A DNA stretch of 64,000 bases from JABMMZ01 sp040403495. GTDB lineage: Bacteria; Bacteroidota; Bacteroidia; NS11-12g; UBA955. The stretch covers positions 165,668-229,667 of the forward strand of contig JBBAKM010000001.1 in NCBI GenBank assembly GCA_040403495.1, in the 5' to 3' direction. A program made the translations under genes and the position numbers. The notes below the pieces were generated by a model. The model saw nothing but the letters and a program-made list of their open reading frames with translations. It was not told the origin of the DNA and did no database searches. This document shows, in pieces, positions 16,763-24,904 of this stretch (positions are counted from its first letter, which is position 1; the number at the start of each line of letters is the position of its first letter).

Positions 16763-19647
16763 TGAGTAAACAACCCGAACAAATATTAGAAGAGCAATTG
16801 GTTGAACAGCTTAAAAAGTTGGGTTATACTTATGTGGCTATTAATAATGAAACTGAGCTTATTCGTAATCTGAAAGTACAAATTGAAAAACATAACAAAA
16901 TTGTATTGTCAGAGCCTGAGTTTGATAAGATATTAAACATACTCAACAAAGGTTCTGTCTTTGAAAAAGCCAAAACACTCAGAGAAAAACAACACATCAT
17001 CAGAGATAATGGTGATAATCTGTATTTTGAGTTTATCAATGTAGAGCATTGGTGTCAAAATCAATTCCAAGTTACCAATCAAGTTACCATAGAGGGAACA
17101 TACAAAAACCGTTATGATGTTACTGTATTAATCAATGGTTTGCCATTGGTGCAAATAGAGTTAAAAAGAAGAGGTTTAGAGCTTAAAGAAGCTTTTAATC
17201 AGGTTAATAGATACCAAAGGCATTCCTACAGCGCAAATTCTGCCTTATTTCAATATGTACAAATATTTATCATCAGTAATGGTGTTAATACTAAATATTA
17301 CGCTAATAACAGGAATCAATCATTTAAGCAAACATTCTATTGGACAGACAGGGAAAACAAGCGTTTAACCAACATTTTAAATGGATTTACAAGTGAGTTC
17401 TTAGAGCCTTGTCATATCTCAAAAATGATATGTAAATACATTGTATTAAACGAAACAGGAAAACTATTAATGGTGCTTCGCCCATATCAGTATTATGCTG
17501 TAGAGGCATTAATAGACAGGGTTATAAATACTAACAAAAATGGTTATGTGTGGCATACCACAGGTTCAGGCAAAACCTTAACGTCCTTTAAAGCCAGTCA
17601 GGTATTAATGAACCTGCAACAAGTCAAAAAAGTGGTTTTTGTGGTAGATAGAAAGGATTTAGATTATCAAACCACCTTTGAATTCAACAGCTTTAGTAAA
17701 GGAAGTATAGATGGAACAAGTAATACTAAGTCATTAGTCAATCAGTTTTTAGATGATACGAAACTAATAGTCACAACGATTCAAAAACTGAATACTGCTA
17801 TTAGTAAATCCAGTTATTTAACTCGAATGAACACATTGAAAGATGAAAAAATTGTTTTTATCTTTGATGAATGTCACCGTTCCCAATTTGGAGAAACACA
17901 TGTTAGAATTAAAAGTTTCTTTAATAAAATTCAGATGTTTGGTTTTACAGGCACACCTATATTTGCCGATAATTCTGTAAAAAATGAATTGGGAAAAAGA
18001 ACAACCAAGGAATTATTTGGAGATTGTTTACACAAGTATGTAATAACTGATGCTATCAAAGATGAAAATGTATTAAAGTTTTCAGTTGAGTATGTAGGAC
18101 GTTATAAGCGTAAAGATGGAAGTGCAAATGAGATAGACATTGAAGTAGAGGATATTGATAAACAGGAGTTAATGGAATCTCCAAAGCGATTAAATAAAAT
18201 CGCTGATTATATCATCGCTCAACATAGTCGTAAAACGCATAATAAAGAGTTCTCGGCTATTTTCTGTGTTAATAGTGTAGAGACTCTGATTAAATATTAT
18301 GACCTCTTTAAACAAAAGAAAACAGATGGATTGCATGATTTAAGAATTGCTACTATATTCAGTTATACCTCCAATGAAAACGATGCAGATGCCAATGGTT
18401 TAATTAATGAAGAACTTTCATTTGCAGAAGACCCAAAAGTTTTATATCCCCTATCAAAACATACTAGAGAAAAATTAGATGAATATATTGAGGATTATAA
18501 CCAAATGTATAATACCAAGTATTCTACTAAAGACAGCGAATCGTTTTATAACTATTACAATGATATCTCTAAGAAATTAAAGAATAGAGAAAGACGTCCT
18601 GAGAACGAAGTTGATAGGATTGATATTTTGTTGGTAGTCAATATGTATTTAACTGGTTTTGATGCTAAAATGGTTAATACCCTTTATGTTGATAAAAACT
18701 TAAAATACCACGGTTTAATTCAAGCCTTCTCAAGGACAAACAGAATATTAAATGAGTTAAAATCACAAGGGAATATAGTTTGCTTTAGGAATTTAAAAAA
18801 TGCCACAGATGAAGCCATAACTTTATTTAGTAATAAAGAGGCTATAGAAGTTATAGTGATGAAGCCTTATGATGATTATGTTCAGAAATTCAATCAGGTT
18901 TACATTGACTTATTGCAGATTACACCAACTGTTGATAGTGTCAATGATTTAAAGAGTGAAGAAGAAGAATTAGAATTTATTAAAGCTTTTAGAGAGTTGT
19001 TAAGAATTAAAAATATCTTAACTGCATTTTCGGATTTTAATTGGGAAGATTTGAAAATAGATGAACAGCCTTTTGAAGATTTTAAGAGTAAGTATTTAGA
19101 TTTACACGACAAAGTAAAAAGTAACCATCATAAAGATAAAGTTTCTATTTTAGAAGATGTTGATTTTGAGCTAGAATTGATTCATAAAGATGAAATCAAT
19201 GTTACCTACATATTACAATTGCTTATTAAATTAAAATCTAATCTTCAAAAAGACACTGCACAAGCAGAGAAAGAAATATTTAACTTATTAAATACAGATT
19301 CACATTTAAGAAGTAAGAGAGAATTAATTGAGAAGTTCATTACAGAGAACATGCCTGTAATCAAAGAAAGTGATGATTTAATGAATGAGTTTCAATTGTT
19401 TTGGAATCAAGAGCAAATAAAAGCGTTTGAAACAATCATCAAAGATGAAAACTTATCAGCAGAAAAAACAGAAAAATTGATAGAAGACTATCTATTTTCT
19501 GAGAGAGTACCATTAATTGATGAAATTTTAGATTTATTAGAGGGCGAACCACCAACTTTGTTAATGAGAAAGAAAGTAGGAGGAAGAATATTGGACAAAA
19601 TCTTAAGTTTTATTGAAACTTTCATCAATAATATGGGGGAGAAGTAG
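16762..19647 (+). CDS. hsdR: Type I restriction endonuclease subunit R
   Basis: ATP-dependent translocase and nuclease of the type I complex. The 961-residue protein has an N-terminal PD-(D/E)XK nuclease domain (YDVTVLINGLP ... QIELKRRG, residues ~114-136), then the superfamily 2 helicase: Walker A TTGSGKT near residue 268, DECHRS box near 372, FTGTP motif III near 394, and a second RecA lobe with FSRTNR. The C-terminal ~250 residues are helical and should bind HsdM/S. Length is typical. Its ATG shares one base with the stop of the ART-like gene. Nothing is missing, so the system is expected to be active. Confidence 0.96.
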   Translation: MSKQPEQILEEQLVEQLKKLGYTYVAINNETELIRNLKVQIEKHNKIVLSEPEFDKILNILNKGSVFEKAKTLREKQHIIRDNGDNLYFEFINVEHWCQNQFQVTNQVTIEGTYKNRYDVTVLINGLPLVQIELKRRGLELKEAFNQVNRYQRHSYSANSALFQYVQIFIISNGVNTKYYANNRNQSFKQTFYWTDRENKRLTNILNGFTSEFLEPCHISKMICKYIVLNETGKLLMVLRPYQYYAVEALIDRVINTNKNGYVWHTTGSGKTLTSFKASQVLMNLQQVKKVVFVVDRKDLDYQTTFEFNSFSKGSIDGTSNTKSLVNQFLDDTKLIVTTIQKLNTAISKSSYLTRMNTLKDEKIVFIFDECHRSQFGETHVRIKSFFNKIQMFGFTGTPIFADNSVKNELGKRTTKELFGDCLHKYVITDAIKDENVLKFSVEYVGRYKRKDGSANEIDIEVEDIDKQELMESPKRLNKIADYIIAQHSRKTHNKEFSAIFCVNSVETLIKYYDLFKQKKTDGLHDLRIATIFSYTSNENDADANGLINEELSFAEDPKVLYPLSKHTREKLDEYIEDYNQMYNTKYSTKDSESFYNYYNDISKKLKNRERRPENEVDRIDILLVVNMYLTGFDAKMVNTLYVDKNLKYHGLIQAFSRTNRILNELKSQGNIVCFRNLKNATDEAITLFSNKEAIEVIVMKPYDDYVQKFNQVYIDLLQITPTVDSVNDLKSEEEELEFIKAFRELLRIKNILTAFSDFNWEDLKIDEQPFEDFKSKYLDLHDKVKSNHHKDKVSILEDVDFELELIHKDEINVTYILQLLIKLKSNLQKDTAQAEKEIFNLLNTDSHLRSKRELIEKFITENMPVIKESDDLMNEFQLFWNQEQIKAFETIIKDENLSAEKTEKLIEDYLFSERVPLIDEILDLLEGEPPTLLMRKKVGGRILDKILSFIETFINNMGEK

Positions 19648-19704
19648 GGTTTGAGGGGTTATATGACATTGCCTATGTATTTTTAATTAATAGTGATAAT
19701 ATCC

Positions 19705-19712
19705 TACCTTTG
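19705..19712 (+). promoter_or_regulatory. -7 promoter element, leaderless TPR gene
   Basis: TACCTTTG, exact TAnnTTTG, separated by only 4 bases (taaa) from the ATG at 19717. Excludes the upstream ATG at 19693 as start and predicts a leaderless mRNA. Confidence 0.6.
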
Positions 19713-19716
19713 TAAA

Positions 19717-20829
19717 ATGAAAAATTTAATTTTTATTTTATCGGTTTTAATATTTATTCCTTGTTTTTCACAAGAAAATGATAAAAATTTCATTAATGGC
19801 AATTTAAAGTTTAATAGAGAAGATTATTTGGGTGCTATTAGTGATTTCAATAAAGTTATATTAGTTTATCCCAAATTTGAAGATGCATATTACAATCGGG
19901 GATATTCCAAGTATTTGCTAATGGATTATTCAGGAGCTATTGAGGATTTTAGTAAAGTGATTGAACTTAGGCCCAATTACTTAGATGCATATATAAATCG
20001 TGGTGCTTCAAAATACATGATGAGGGATTATAAAGGAGCTATAATTGATTATAATAAAGCAATAGAAATTAATCCACTTAATGCACGTACTTTCTTCAAT
20101 AGAGGATGCGCAAAAAATGAAATAGAAGAGTATAATTCAGCTATTTCTGATTTTAATTCTGCGATAAATATTAGCCCCAAATTTGCAAATGCTTTTTACC
20201 ACAGAGGTATATCAAAATCTTATTTAGGCGATTATTTTTCAGCTATAACGGATTATAATAATGCAATTGAAATAAATCCAGAAGATGATGGTTTTTACTT
20301 AATGAGAGGTAAAGCAAAATTTTACACAGATGATTATTATGGGGCAGTGAATGATTTTGATAGAGTGATTTATATAAATCCAAGTAATTCTTCTGTTTAT
20401 TATTTTAGAGGGTATGCTAGATATTCATTGAATAATTATGTTGGTGCTCTTTCTGATTTTAATAAAGCTATACTTTCAAATCCACAGAATGAAGATGCAT
20501 ATATAAGAAGAGGATTAACTAAATATAATTTAAATGACAATAAAGGTGCAATGCAAGATTACAATACAGCGATAGAAATTAACCCTAATTATTCTTCTGC
20601 ATACTACAACAGAGGGTTCTTGAAATCTTCCTCAGGGGATTATCTTGGCGCAATATTAGATTACAATAAAGCAATAGAAATAAATCCAAAATATCCAGTA
20701 TCATATTATAATAGAGCTGCAGCTAAATTTAATTTAAAGGATAAATACGGAGCTTGTTTAGATTGGAGTAAAGCTGGAGAATTAGGCTCGTTTGAGGCTT
20801 ATGAAATGATTAGAAAATATTGTAATTGA
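19717..20829 (+). CDS. Exported tetratricopeptide-repeat protein
   Basis: About 370 residues: signal peptide (KNLIFILSVLIFIPCFSQ), then about ten consecutive TPR units of 34 residues, each with the A/G-Y/F-Y-N-RG ... GAI-D-(Y/F)-N-AI-(E/I)-NP pattern. TPR arrays bind peptides or proteins; here the partner is unknown. I take the start at 19717 because the promoter element sits 4 bp upstream and the signal peptide begins there. It has its own promoter and is not part of the R-M operon. The last repeat (KDKYGACLDWSKAGELG) is a usual TPR C-cap. Could be chromosomal or island cargo. Confidence 0.88.
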   Translation: MKNLIFILSVLIFIPCFSQENDKNFINGNLKFNREDYLGAISDFNKVILVYPKFEDAYYNRGYSKYLLMDYSGAIEDFSKVIELRPNYLDAYINRGASKYMMRDYKGAIIDYNKAIEINPLNARTFFNRGCAKNEIEEYNSAISDFNSAINISPKFANAFYHRGISKSYLGDYFSAITDYNNAIEINPEDDGFYLMRGKAKFYTDDYYGAVNDFDRVIYINPSNSSVYYFRGYARYSLNNYVGALSDFNKAILSNPQNEDAYIRRGLTKYNLNDNKGAMQDYNTAIEINPNYSSAYYNRGFLKSSSGDYLGAILDYNKAIEINPKYPVSYYNRAAAKFNLKDKYGACLDWSKAGELGSFEAYEMIRKYCN

Positions 20830-20860
20830 TTTGTAATTATTTATTTTCAGGCAAATATCA

Positions 20861-20868
20861 TATATTTG
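20861..20868 (+). promoter_or_regulatory. -7 promoter element of the small Cys-rich gene
   Basis: TATATTTG, exact TAnnTTTG, 14 bp before the ATG at 20883. Confidence 0.5.
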
Positions 20869-20882
20869 AAAAAAAATAAATT

Positions 20883-21071
20883 ATGAAAAACATCTTAATT
20901 ATCATCATTTTAGGTTTATCTATTTCGTCTTTTACAAACTTCAAAACTACTAAATTTATTGATAGTGCTGACTGTCAATATGGACAGTGTTATAAGATTA
21001 AAGATGATGGTTATCGTTGTAAAAATTGTTGCCAACAATACAGTAGTTATTGCTGGTCTCACAAAAATTAA
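20883..21071 (+). CDS. Small secreted Cys-rich protein
   Basis: 62 residues: signal peptide-like N-terminus (KNILIIIILGLSISSF), then a short mature part with six cysteines in the order CQYGQC ... CKNCC ... C and a terminal WSHKN. The spacing suggests a small disulfide or zinc knuckle. I have seen similar CQYGQC...RCKNC motifs in short Bacteroidota proteins but know no function. It has its own -7 element and stands alone between the TPR gene and the TIR-like locus. Confidence 0.65.
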   Translation: MKNILIIIILGLSISSFTNFKTTKFIDSADCQYGQCYKIKDDGYRCKNCCQQYSSYCWSHKN

Positions 21072-21197
21072 TAGTATATCTAATTGTTTTTTACTTTTTT
21101 GTATTTCTTAGTTTGCTAAATTTTTGAAACCATAACTCATAAATTATAATATTACTTTTTTGCATTTATATATCTATTTGAATGTAGGAAATGTATA

Positions 21198-21227
21198 TTG
21201 TTTTTTGATAACTATTTGATACATTTG
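21198..21227 (+). promoter_or_regulatory. Consensus promoter upstream of the lectin/TIR-like gene
   Basis: TTG (21198-21200), 19 bp spacer, TACATTTG (21220-21227): a full match to the Bacteroidota TTG-N19-TAnnTTTG promoter. The predicted mRNA has a leader of about 130 nt before the gene at 21361 and contains a short ORF. Confidence 0.7.
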
Positions 21228-21242
21228 TACCAAAACGATTTA

Positions 21243-21314
21243 ATGATAATGGCTAAACAGTTGCAACTTATTTTGGATGAGATGTCTAGTTTTATGAAGT
21301 TTCAGGCGTACTAA
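21243..21314 (+). other. Short upstream ORF or gene remnant
   Basis: ATG at 21243 (or 21249) opens 23 (or 21) codons ending in TAA at 21312-21314: a helix-like, Leu/Met/Lys-rich peptide MAKQLQLILDEMSS plus a short tail. It lies directly behind a consensus promoter and 46 bp before the next gene. Either the stump of a gene removed when the island formed, or a leader peptide. Confidence 0.35.
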
Positions 21315-21360
21315 CTAAATTGTAGAAATAATAAATCGATACAACCAAAAATTTAAATAT

Positions 21361-22284
21361 ATGACTATTAACTGGACATCAATATTTGGAGAATATATAC
21401 TAAAGAAAGACGAATTGACTTTCAAAGGCAAAGTTCAAGAATATAATGAAGGACAAAAAGGAGCGGCAATTGCTAACTTAATCTGTAATCAGTATTTTGG
21501 TGGTGGTAAAATAACCGCTGAAATTTCATTCAAAAATATTAATCCCCCAACAGCTTGTGAAATTATAATATATTTTGACCCTAATACTAAGACCTTTGTA
21601 TCAGTCGGACTTGGTGGTGCAAAAAGTATGTATTCAATAAGAAGTTTTGCAGGTAACTGGACCAATCATTCGTTGACTGGTGATTATGAAAATTTAAAAT
21701 CAAACAAATATTACAAATTAGAAGTTGAGCTTAAAGGTTCGACTGTTACTTTAAAAGTTGATGGTATTACAGTATTAGTTACAACACTTCCATTTAATTT
21801 GCCTATAAGTCAGACTGGACTTTGGTGTCAAAGTGAAGACGACATAATTATTAAAAACTTCACAGTTAAAAAAGAAACGCCAAAAGCATTTGTGGTTATG
21901 CAATTTAGCTCACCTTTTAACGAACTTTATGAAGAGGTTATTAAAAAGGTTTGCAAAGAATTTGATTTAAACGTTGTCAGAGCAGATGAAACATATGGGC
22001 CAGGACTTATTCTTGCTGACATAACTAAACAAATTAATGAAAGTAGGTTAATCATTGCTGAGATTTCACTATCAAATCCGAATGTTTTTTATGAAGTTGG
22101 ATATTCACACGCGCTAAACAAGCCAACAATCTTAATTGCAGAAAAGACAACTAAGCTTCCATTTGACGTTTCTCCTTTTAGGACACTATTCTACGAAAAT
22201 ACTATTGCAGGGAAACAGAAGATTGAAGATGGATTAAGAAATCATATTAGTGCAGCTTTATCTGACAGAGATTGGAACGTATGA
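21361..22284 (+). CDS. Concanavalin-like domain fused to TIR-like/nucleoside deoxyribosyltransferase-like domain
   Basis: 307 residues, no signal peptide. Residues ~1-170 look like a laminin-G/concanavalin-type jelly roll (GGGKITAEISFKN, YYKLEVELKGSTVTLKVDG, TGLWCQSEDDIIIKNF). Residues ~175-307 carry a Rossmann-like domain: AFVVMQFSSPFNELYEEVI, RADETYGPG, a DI..QI..SRLIIAEIS strand and SNPNVFYEVGYSHALNKPTIL, the pattern of TIR-like/NDT-like effector domains in defence genes. Glu in NVFYEVGYSHA is the expected catalytic or binding residue. Inference: a single-protein sensor-effector, the jelly roll recognising a ligand and the C-terminal domain acting on NAD or nucleotides. Strong promoter upstream; next gene 120 bp downstream. 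Confidence 0.7.
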   Translation: MTINWTSIFGEYILKKDELTFKGKVQEYNEGQKGAAIANLICNQYFGGGKITAEISFKNINPPTACEIIIYFDPNTKTFVSVGLGGAKSMYSIRSFAGNWTNHSLTGDYENLKSNKYYKLEVELKGSTVTLKVDGITVLVTTLPFNLPISQTGLWCQSEDDIIIKNFTVKKETPKAFVVMQFSSPFNELYEEVIKKVCKEFDLNVVRADETYGPGLILADITKQINESRLIIAEISLSNPNVFYEVGYSHALNKPTILIAEKTTKLPFDVSPFRTLFYENTIAGKQKIEDGLRNHISAALSDRDWNV

Positions 22285-22403
22285 TGGATATTTACATTTG
22301 CATCCAATGAAGTTTAGAACTAAAAATTTCCTTATATCAAAATGACAACTAGTTGACCGCAATATTAGCGGACGACACAACCATAAAAGAAACAGATAAA
22401 AAA

Positions 22404-23489
22404 ATGATAGATTTCAACAACCTTTTAGTTAACAGATTGATTATTCATACAATCAATGCTAAACAAGACGGACAAGATAGTGCGACAGTAGACGCTTCGA
22501 ATGAAATTTCTGAAATTGACCACTATGTTTTAGAGATTATCAGAAACCGCCTCATTGATGCCGCAGGACGTAACTCTAAAGCATTTGAACTTGATATAGA
22601 AAATTCAAATCCTGACTCTTTTTTTGAACTATCAAGGGAAATATCTGAACTTGACGAGCCAGCATTTATTCAAAGAACAACAGAAATTGCGGAACTTTTG
22701 GCAGACAGTCAAAGAAGAGTTTCAATTCCAGGTGGCTATCTTCTGATTTTAGATTGCTTAGACAATGAAAGTAACCTTCCCGTAATCATAGTTATAAAAG
22801 CAGAACCACACGAAGCACTACAGTTTTCAATAACTGGTGGGCATACGCAAGTGAATGTTTTACACAAAGTTTTTCTTTCACCTTCTCAAAAGCTTTACAA
22901 GATTGGTATCATTTACAAAAAAATAGAAGTAGAAACAGAAAACGTAAATGAACAATTTGGTTGTTTCTTATATGATGACCAGTTTAGAGCTGACACTCAC
23001 CCTGCCGAATATTTTTATAAGGACTTCTTAGGTTTTACAATTGGAAATAATGCAAAAATTCAATCACAAAGATTTTATGACAAGACAAAAAACTTCATTT
23101 TGACAAATGTGCAAGACTTGGAAACAAAAACCCTCTTAGTTTCAGCATTGAAAAATGAGTTTTCAATAAATCAAAATGACACAGTCAATCCAATAAATTT
23201 TGCAACAACATACATACCAACAGAATATGGTTTGAGAGATAATTATATTGGAGACGTTTGCCAAGAGCTACCATTTGCTATTGTTAAAGATGACAGTTTA
23301 ATAAGAACTAAATTAACCAAACGAAAAATTGATTTCCCAAGTAATATTAACCTTTCGGGGCCAGAAGAAGGTTTTGACAATAGAGTGGAAATTATAAGTG
23401 ATGCAGAAGCTATTCAAAACCTTGAAGTTGATAATCCTAATTATACAATAGTAAAAATATCAGGCAAGCCTTATTCTTCAAATGAATAA
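22404..23489 (+). CDS. 37-kDa nucleoid-associated protein (NdpA/YejK-like) homologue
   Basis: 361 residues. Matches the nucleoid-associated NA37 family by the early IHTINAKQDG segment, the GGYLLILDCLD strand, VFLSPSQKLYKIGIIYKK and the domain end with DNYIGD. Classical NdpA binds nucleoid DNA; copies in defence islands pair with other genes. I use the ATG at 22404; a TTG 51 bp upstream extends the frame but adds a weak, polar tail. Its 3' end overlaps the RelA/SpoT gene by 8 bp, so the two are an operon with coupled translation. Inference: the partner or antitoxin of a (p)ppGpp-synthesising toxin, or a DNA-state sensor. Confidence 0.78.
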   Translation: MIDFNNLLVNRLIIHTINAKQDGQDSATVDASNEISEIDHYVLEIIRNRLIDAAGRNSKAFELDIENSNPDSFFELSREISELDEPAFIQRTTEIAELLADSQRRVSIPGGYLLILDCLDNESNLPVIIVIKAEPHEALQFSITGGHTQVNVLHKVFLSPSQKLYKIGIIYKKIEVETENVNEQFGCFLYDDQFRADTHPAEYFYKDFLGFTIGNNAKIQSQRFYDKTKNFILTNVQDLETKTLLVSALKNEFSINQNDTVNPINFATTYIPTEYGLRDNYIGDVCQELPFAIVKDDSLIRTKLTKRKIDFPSNINLSGPEEGFDNRVEIISDAEAIQNLEVDNPNYTIVKISGKPYSSNE

Positions 23490-24465
23490 CAGGGAACAAG
23501 AAATATTAGACCAGTTAAATTCAATTAAACCTCATTTGAAAACTTGGGGTGAAATTGTGGACTTATCTCTTGTTAAGAACCTATTACAAGATATGATAAA
23601 TGAACACCTAATCAAGATATACCCTAGTTTTAGGATTAAAGATGATAAGTCTTATCTATTTAAAGCCCTATACAGGAAAAAGAACTATCCAAACCCTATT
23701 GAAAATATAGAAGACAAAATAGGAACAAGGATTGTTGTTTTGAAATCTGACGATGTAAAAATAGTTCAACAAAGAATTTTAGAAGCAAATTTTTGGGTAC
23801 CAAAACTCACTAAAAATATAGACCAAGAAATAGAAGACAAACCGAATATATTTGATTATCAATCTTCACATATTGTTGTTAGACCATTGGATAATGACAA
23901 TCACTTTCCTCCTGAATTAATTAACTCGCTAACTTGTGAAATTCAGATTAGGACACTATTGCAACACGCATTTGCAGAAGTGAGCCACGATAGCACATAT
24001 AAAGGCCCTTACAAGAATGACAAAGAAATCCTTCGCAGATTAGCAAAAGCAATGGCTCTAATGGAAGCTACTGACGATTATTTCTGTAACATATTTAGTA
24101 TGATGTCGGACGAGAAAAGACATTATGCACTTTATCTAAAAGAGATGATTAATTTGTTTAGACAGTTTAATAAAGAGTTTGACAATAGTGAACTAAACTT
24201 ATTTATCACTGACAGTGTTTTTGACCTTTTAGAAATTGAAAATGTTCCAATACAAGAATTAGAAGTTTTCACGGCTAAACATCAAAAAGACCTTGTAAAA
24301 TTTATTCAACCACAAAATGGACTATTATTTCAGCAACCAACAATCATCTTGACCTTATATTATTTTTATTACAAAAGGACATTTTTAAGAGATAATTGGA
24401 CACTTAACAATGAAGTTTTAAAGAGCATTTACAAGACGACAGGGACTGCTTATGAAGACTATTAA
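23482..24465 (+). CDS. RelA/SpoT-type (p)ppGpp synthetase domain protein
   Basis: 327 residues. The synthetase core is complete: FRIKDDKSYLFKALYRKKNY (substrate and ATP binding), DKIGTRIVV (catalytic Asp), YQSSHIVVR (Tyr stacking on GTP, His), and EIQIRTLLQHAFAEVSHD (Glu and the Q-R-T helix). No HD hydrolase, TGS or ACT domain is present, so it is a small-alarmone-synthetase-like enzyme with a C-terminal helical extension of about 130 residues. Such stand-alone enzymes make (p)ppGpp or (p)ppApp, or pyrophosphorylate tRNA in toxic SAS systems. Overlap with the NdpA-like gene suggests a two-gene toxin-antitoxin or abortive-infection pair. Confidence 0.85.
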   Translation: MNNREQEILDQLNSIKPHLKTWGEIVDLSLVKNLLQDMINEHLIKIYPSFRIKDDKSYLFKALYRKKNYPNPIENIEDKIGTRIVVLKSDDVKIVQQRILEANFWVPKLTKNIDQEIEDKPNIFDYQSSHIVVRPLDNDNHFPPELINSLTCEIQIRTLLQHAFAEVSHDSTYKGPYKNDKEILRRLAKAMALMEATDDYFCNIFSMMSDEKRHYALYLKEMINLFRQFNKEFDNSELNLFITDSVFDLLEIENVPIQELEVFTAKHQKDLVKFIQPQNGLLFQQPTIILTLYYFYYKRTFLRDNWTLNNEVLKSIYKTTGTAYEDY

Positions 24466-24848
24466 AATAAGAAATGCTGCTGCCAACAGCAGTAGATATT
24501 GTACTACATATCTAATAATCAAATAATTATTTAAATAAAAAACGATTGAATATGAACTATGTTTAAGCATAAAATGTAATTGATTGAAGTTACCCCTAAA
24601 TAACCCAATCAATTTGTTATTATATTTTGTAAAGGTTGATTTAATCACCGAAATAAGAAGTTATTTCCAAGCTGTTTTATTGAGCTTTGGTGGCTCAAAA
24701 ATACTTAGAATAACTTTTTTTGTTAGTGTATATAGGTTCCCTTTTTTAAATACCCTGCCATTATTTGTGCACTATAGATTCCTTAAGCTATAAATTTAGT
24801 CTTTGCATTAAAGGTAATATTATGTTTTTTTGGGTTTCAAGTAGCTTG
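24466..24848. other. Intergenic region with compound hairpin
   Basis: No credible gene. Directly after the synthetase gene is CTGCTG-ccaa-CAGCAG (24477-24492), then TAGATAT (24493-24499) and its complement ATATCTA (24508-24514). No T-run follows, so it is not a clear terminator. The rest is plain AT-rich DNA up to the inverted repeat at 24849. Confidence 0.5.
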
Positions 24849-24904
24849 TATCAGGTATCATGGTATCAAAACCATAAGGCAGATGATACCAATGATACCT
24901 GATA
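24849..24904. repeat. 20-bp near-perfect inverted repeat with GGTATCA direct repeats
   Basis: Left arm 24849-24868 and right arm 24884-24904 pair over 20 bases with one extra base; loop 15 bp. Each arm holds two copies of GTATCA, so there are four TGATAC-type sites in 56 bp. The right arm touches the TAG stop of the primase-helicase gene. Could be a strong transcription stop, an origin or a recombination or resolution site of the mobile element. Confidence 0.7.
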
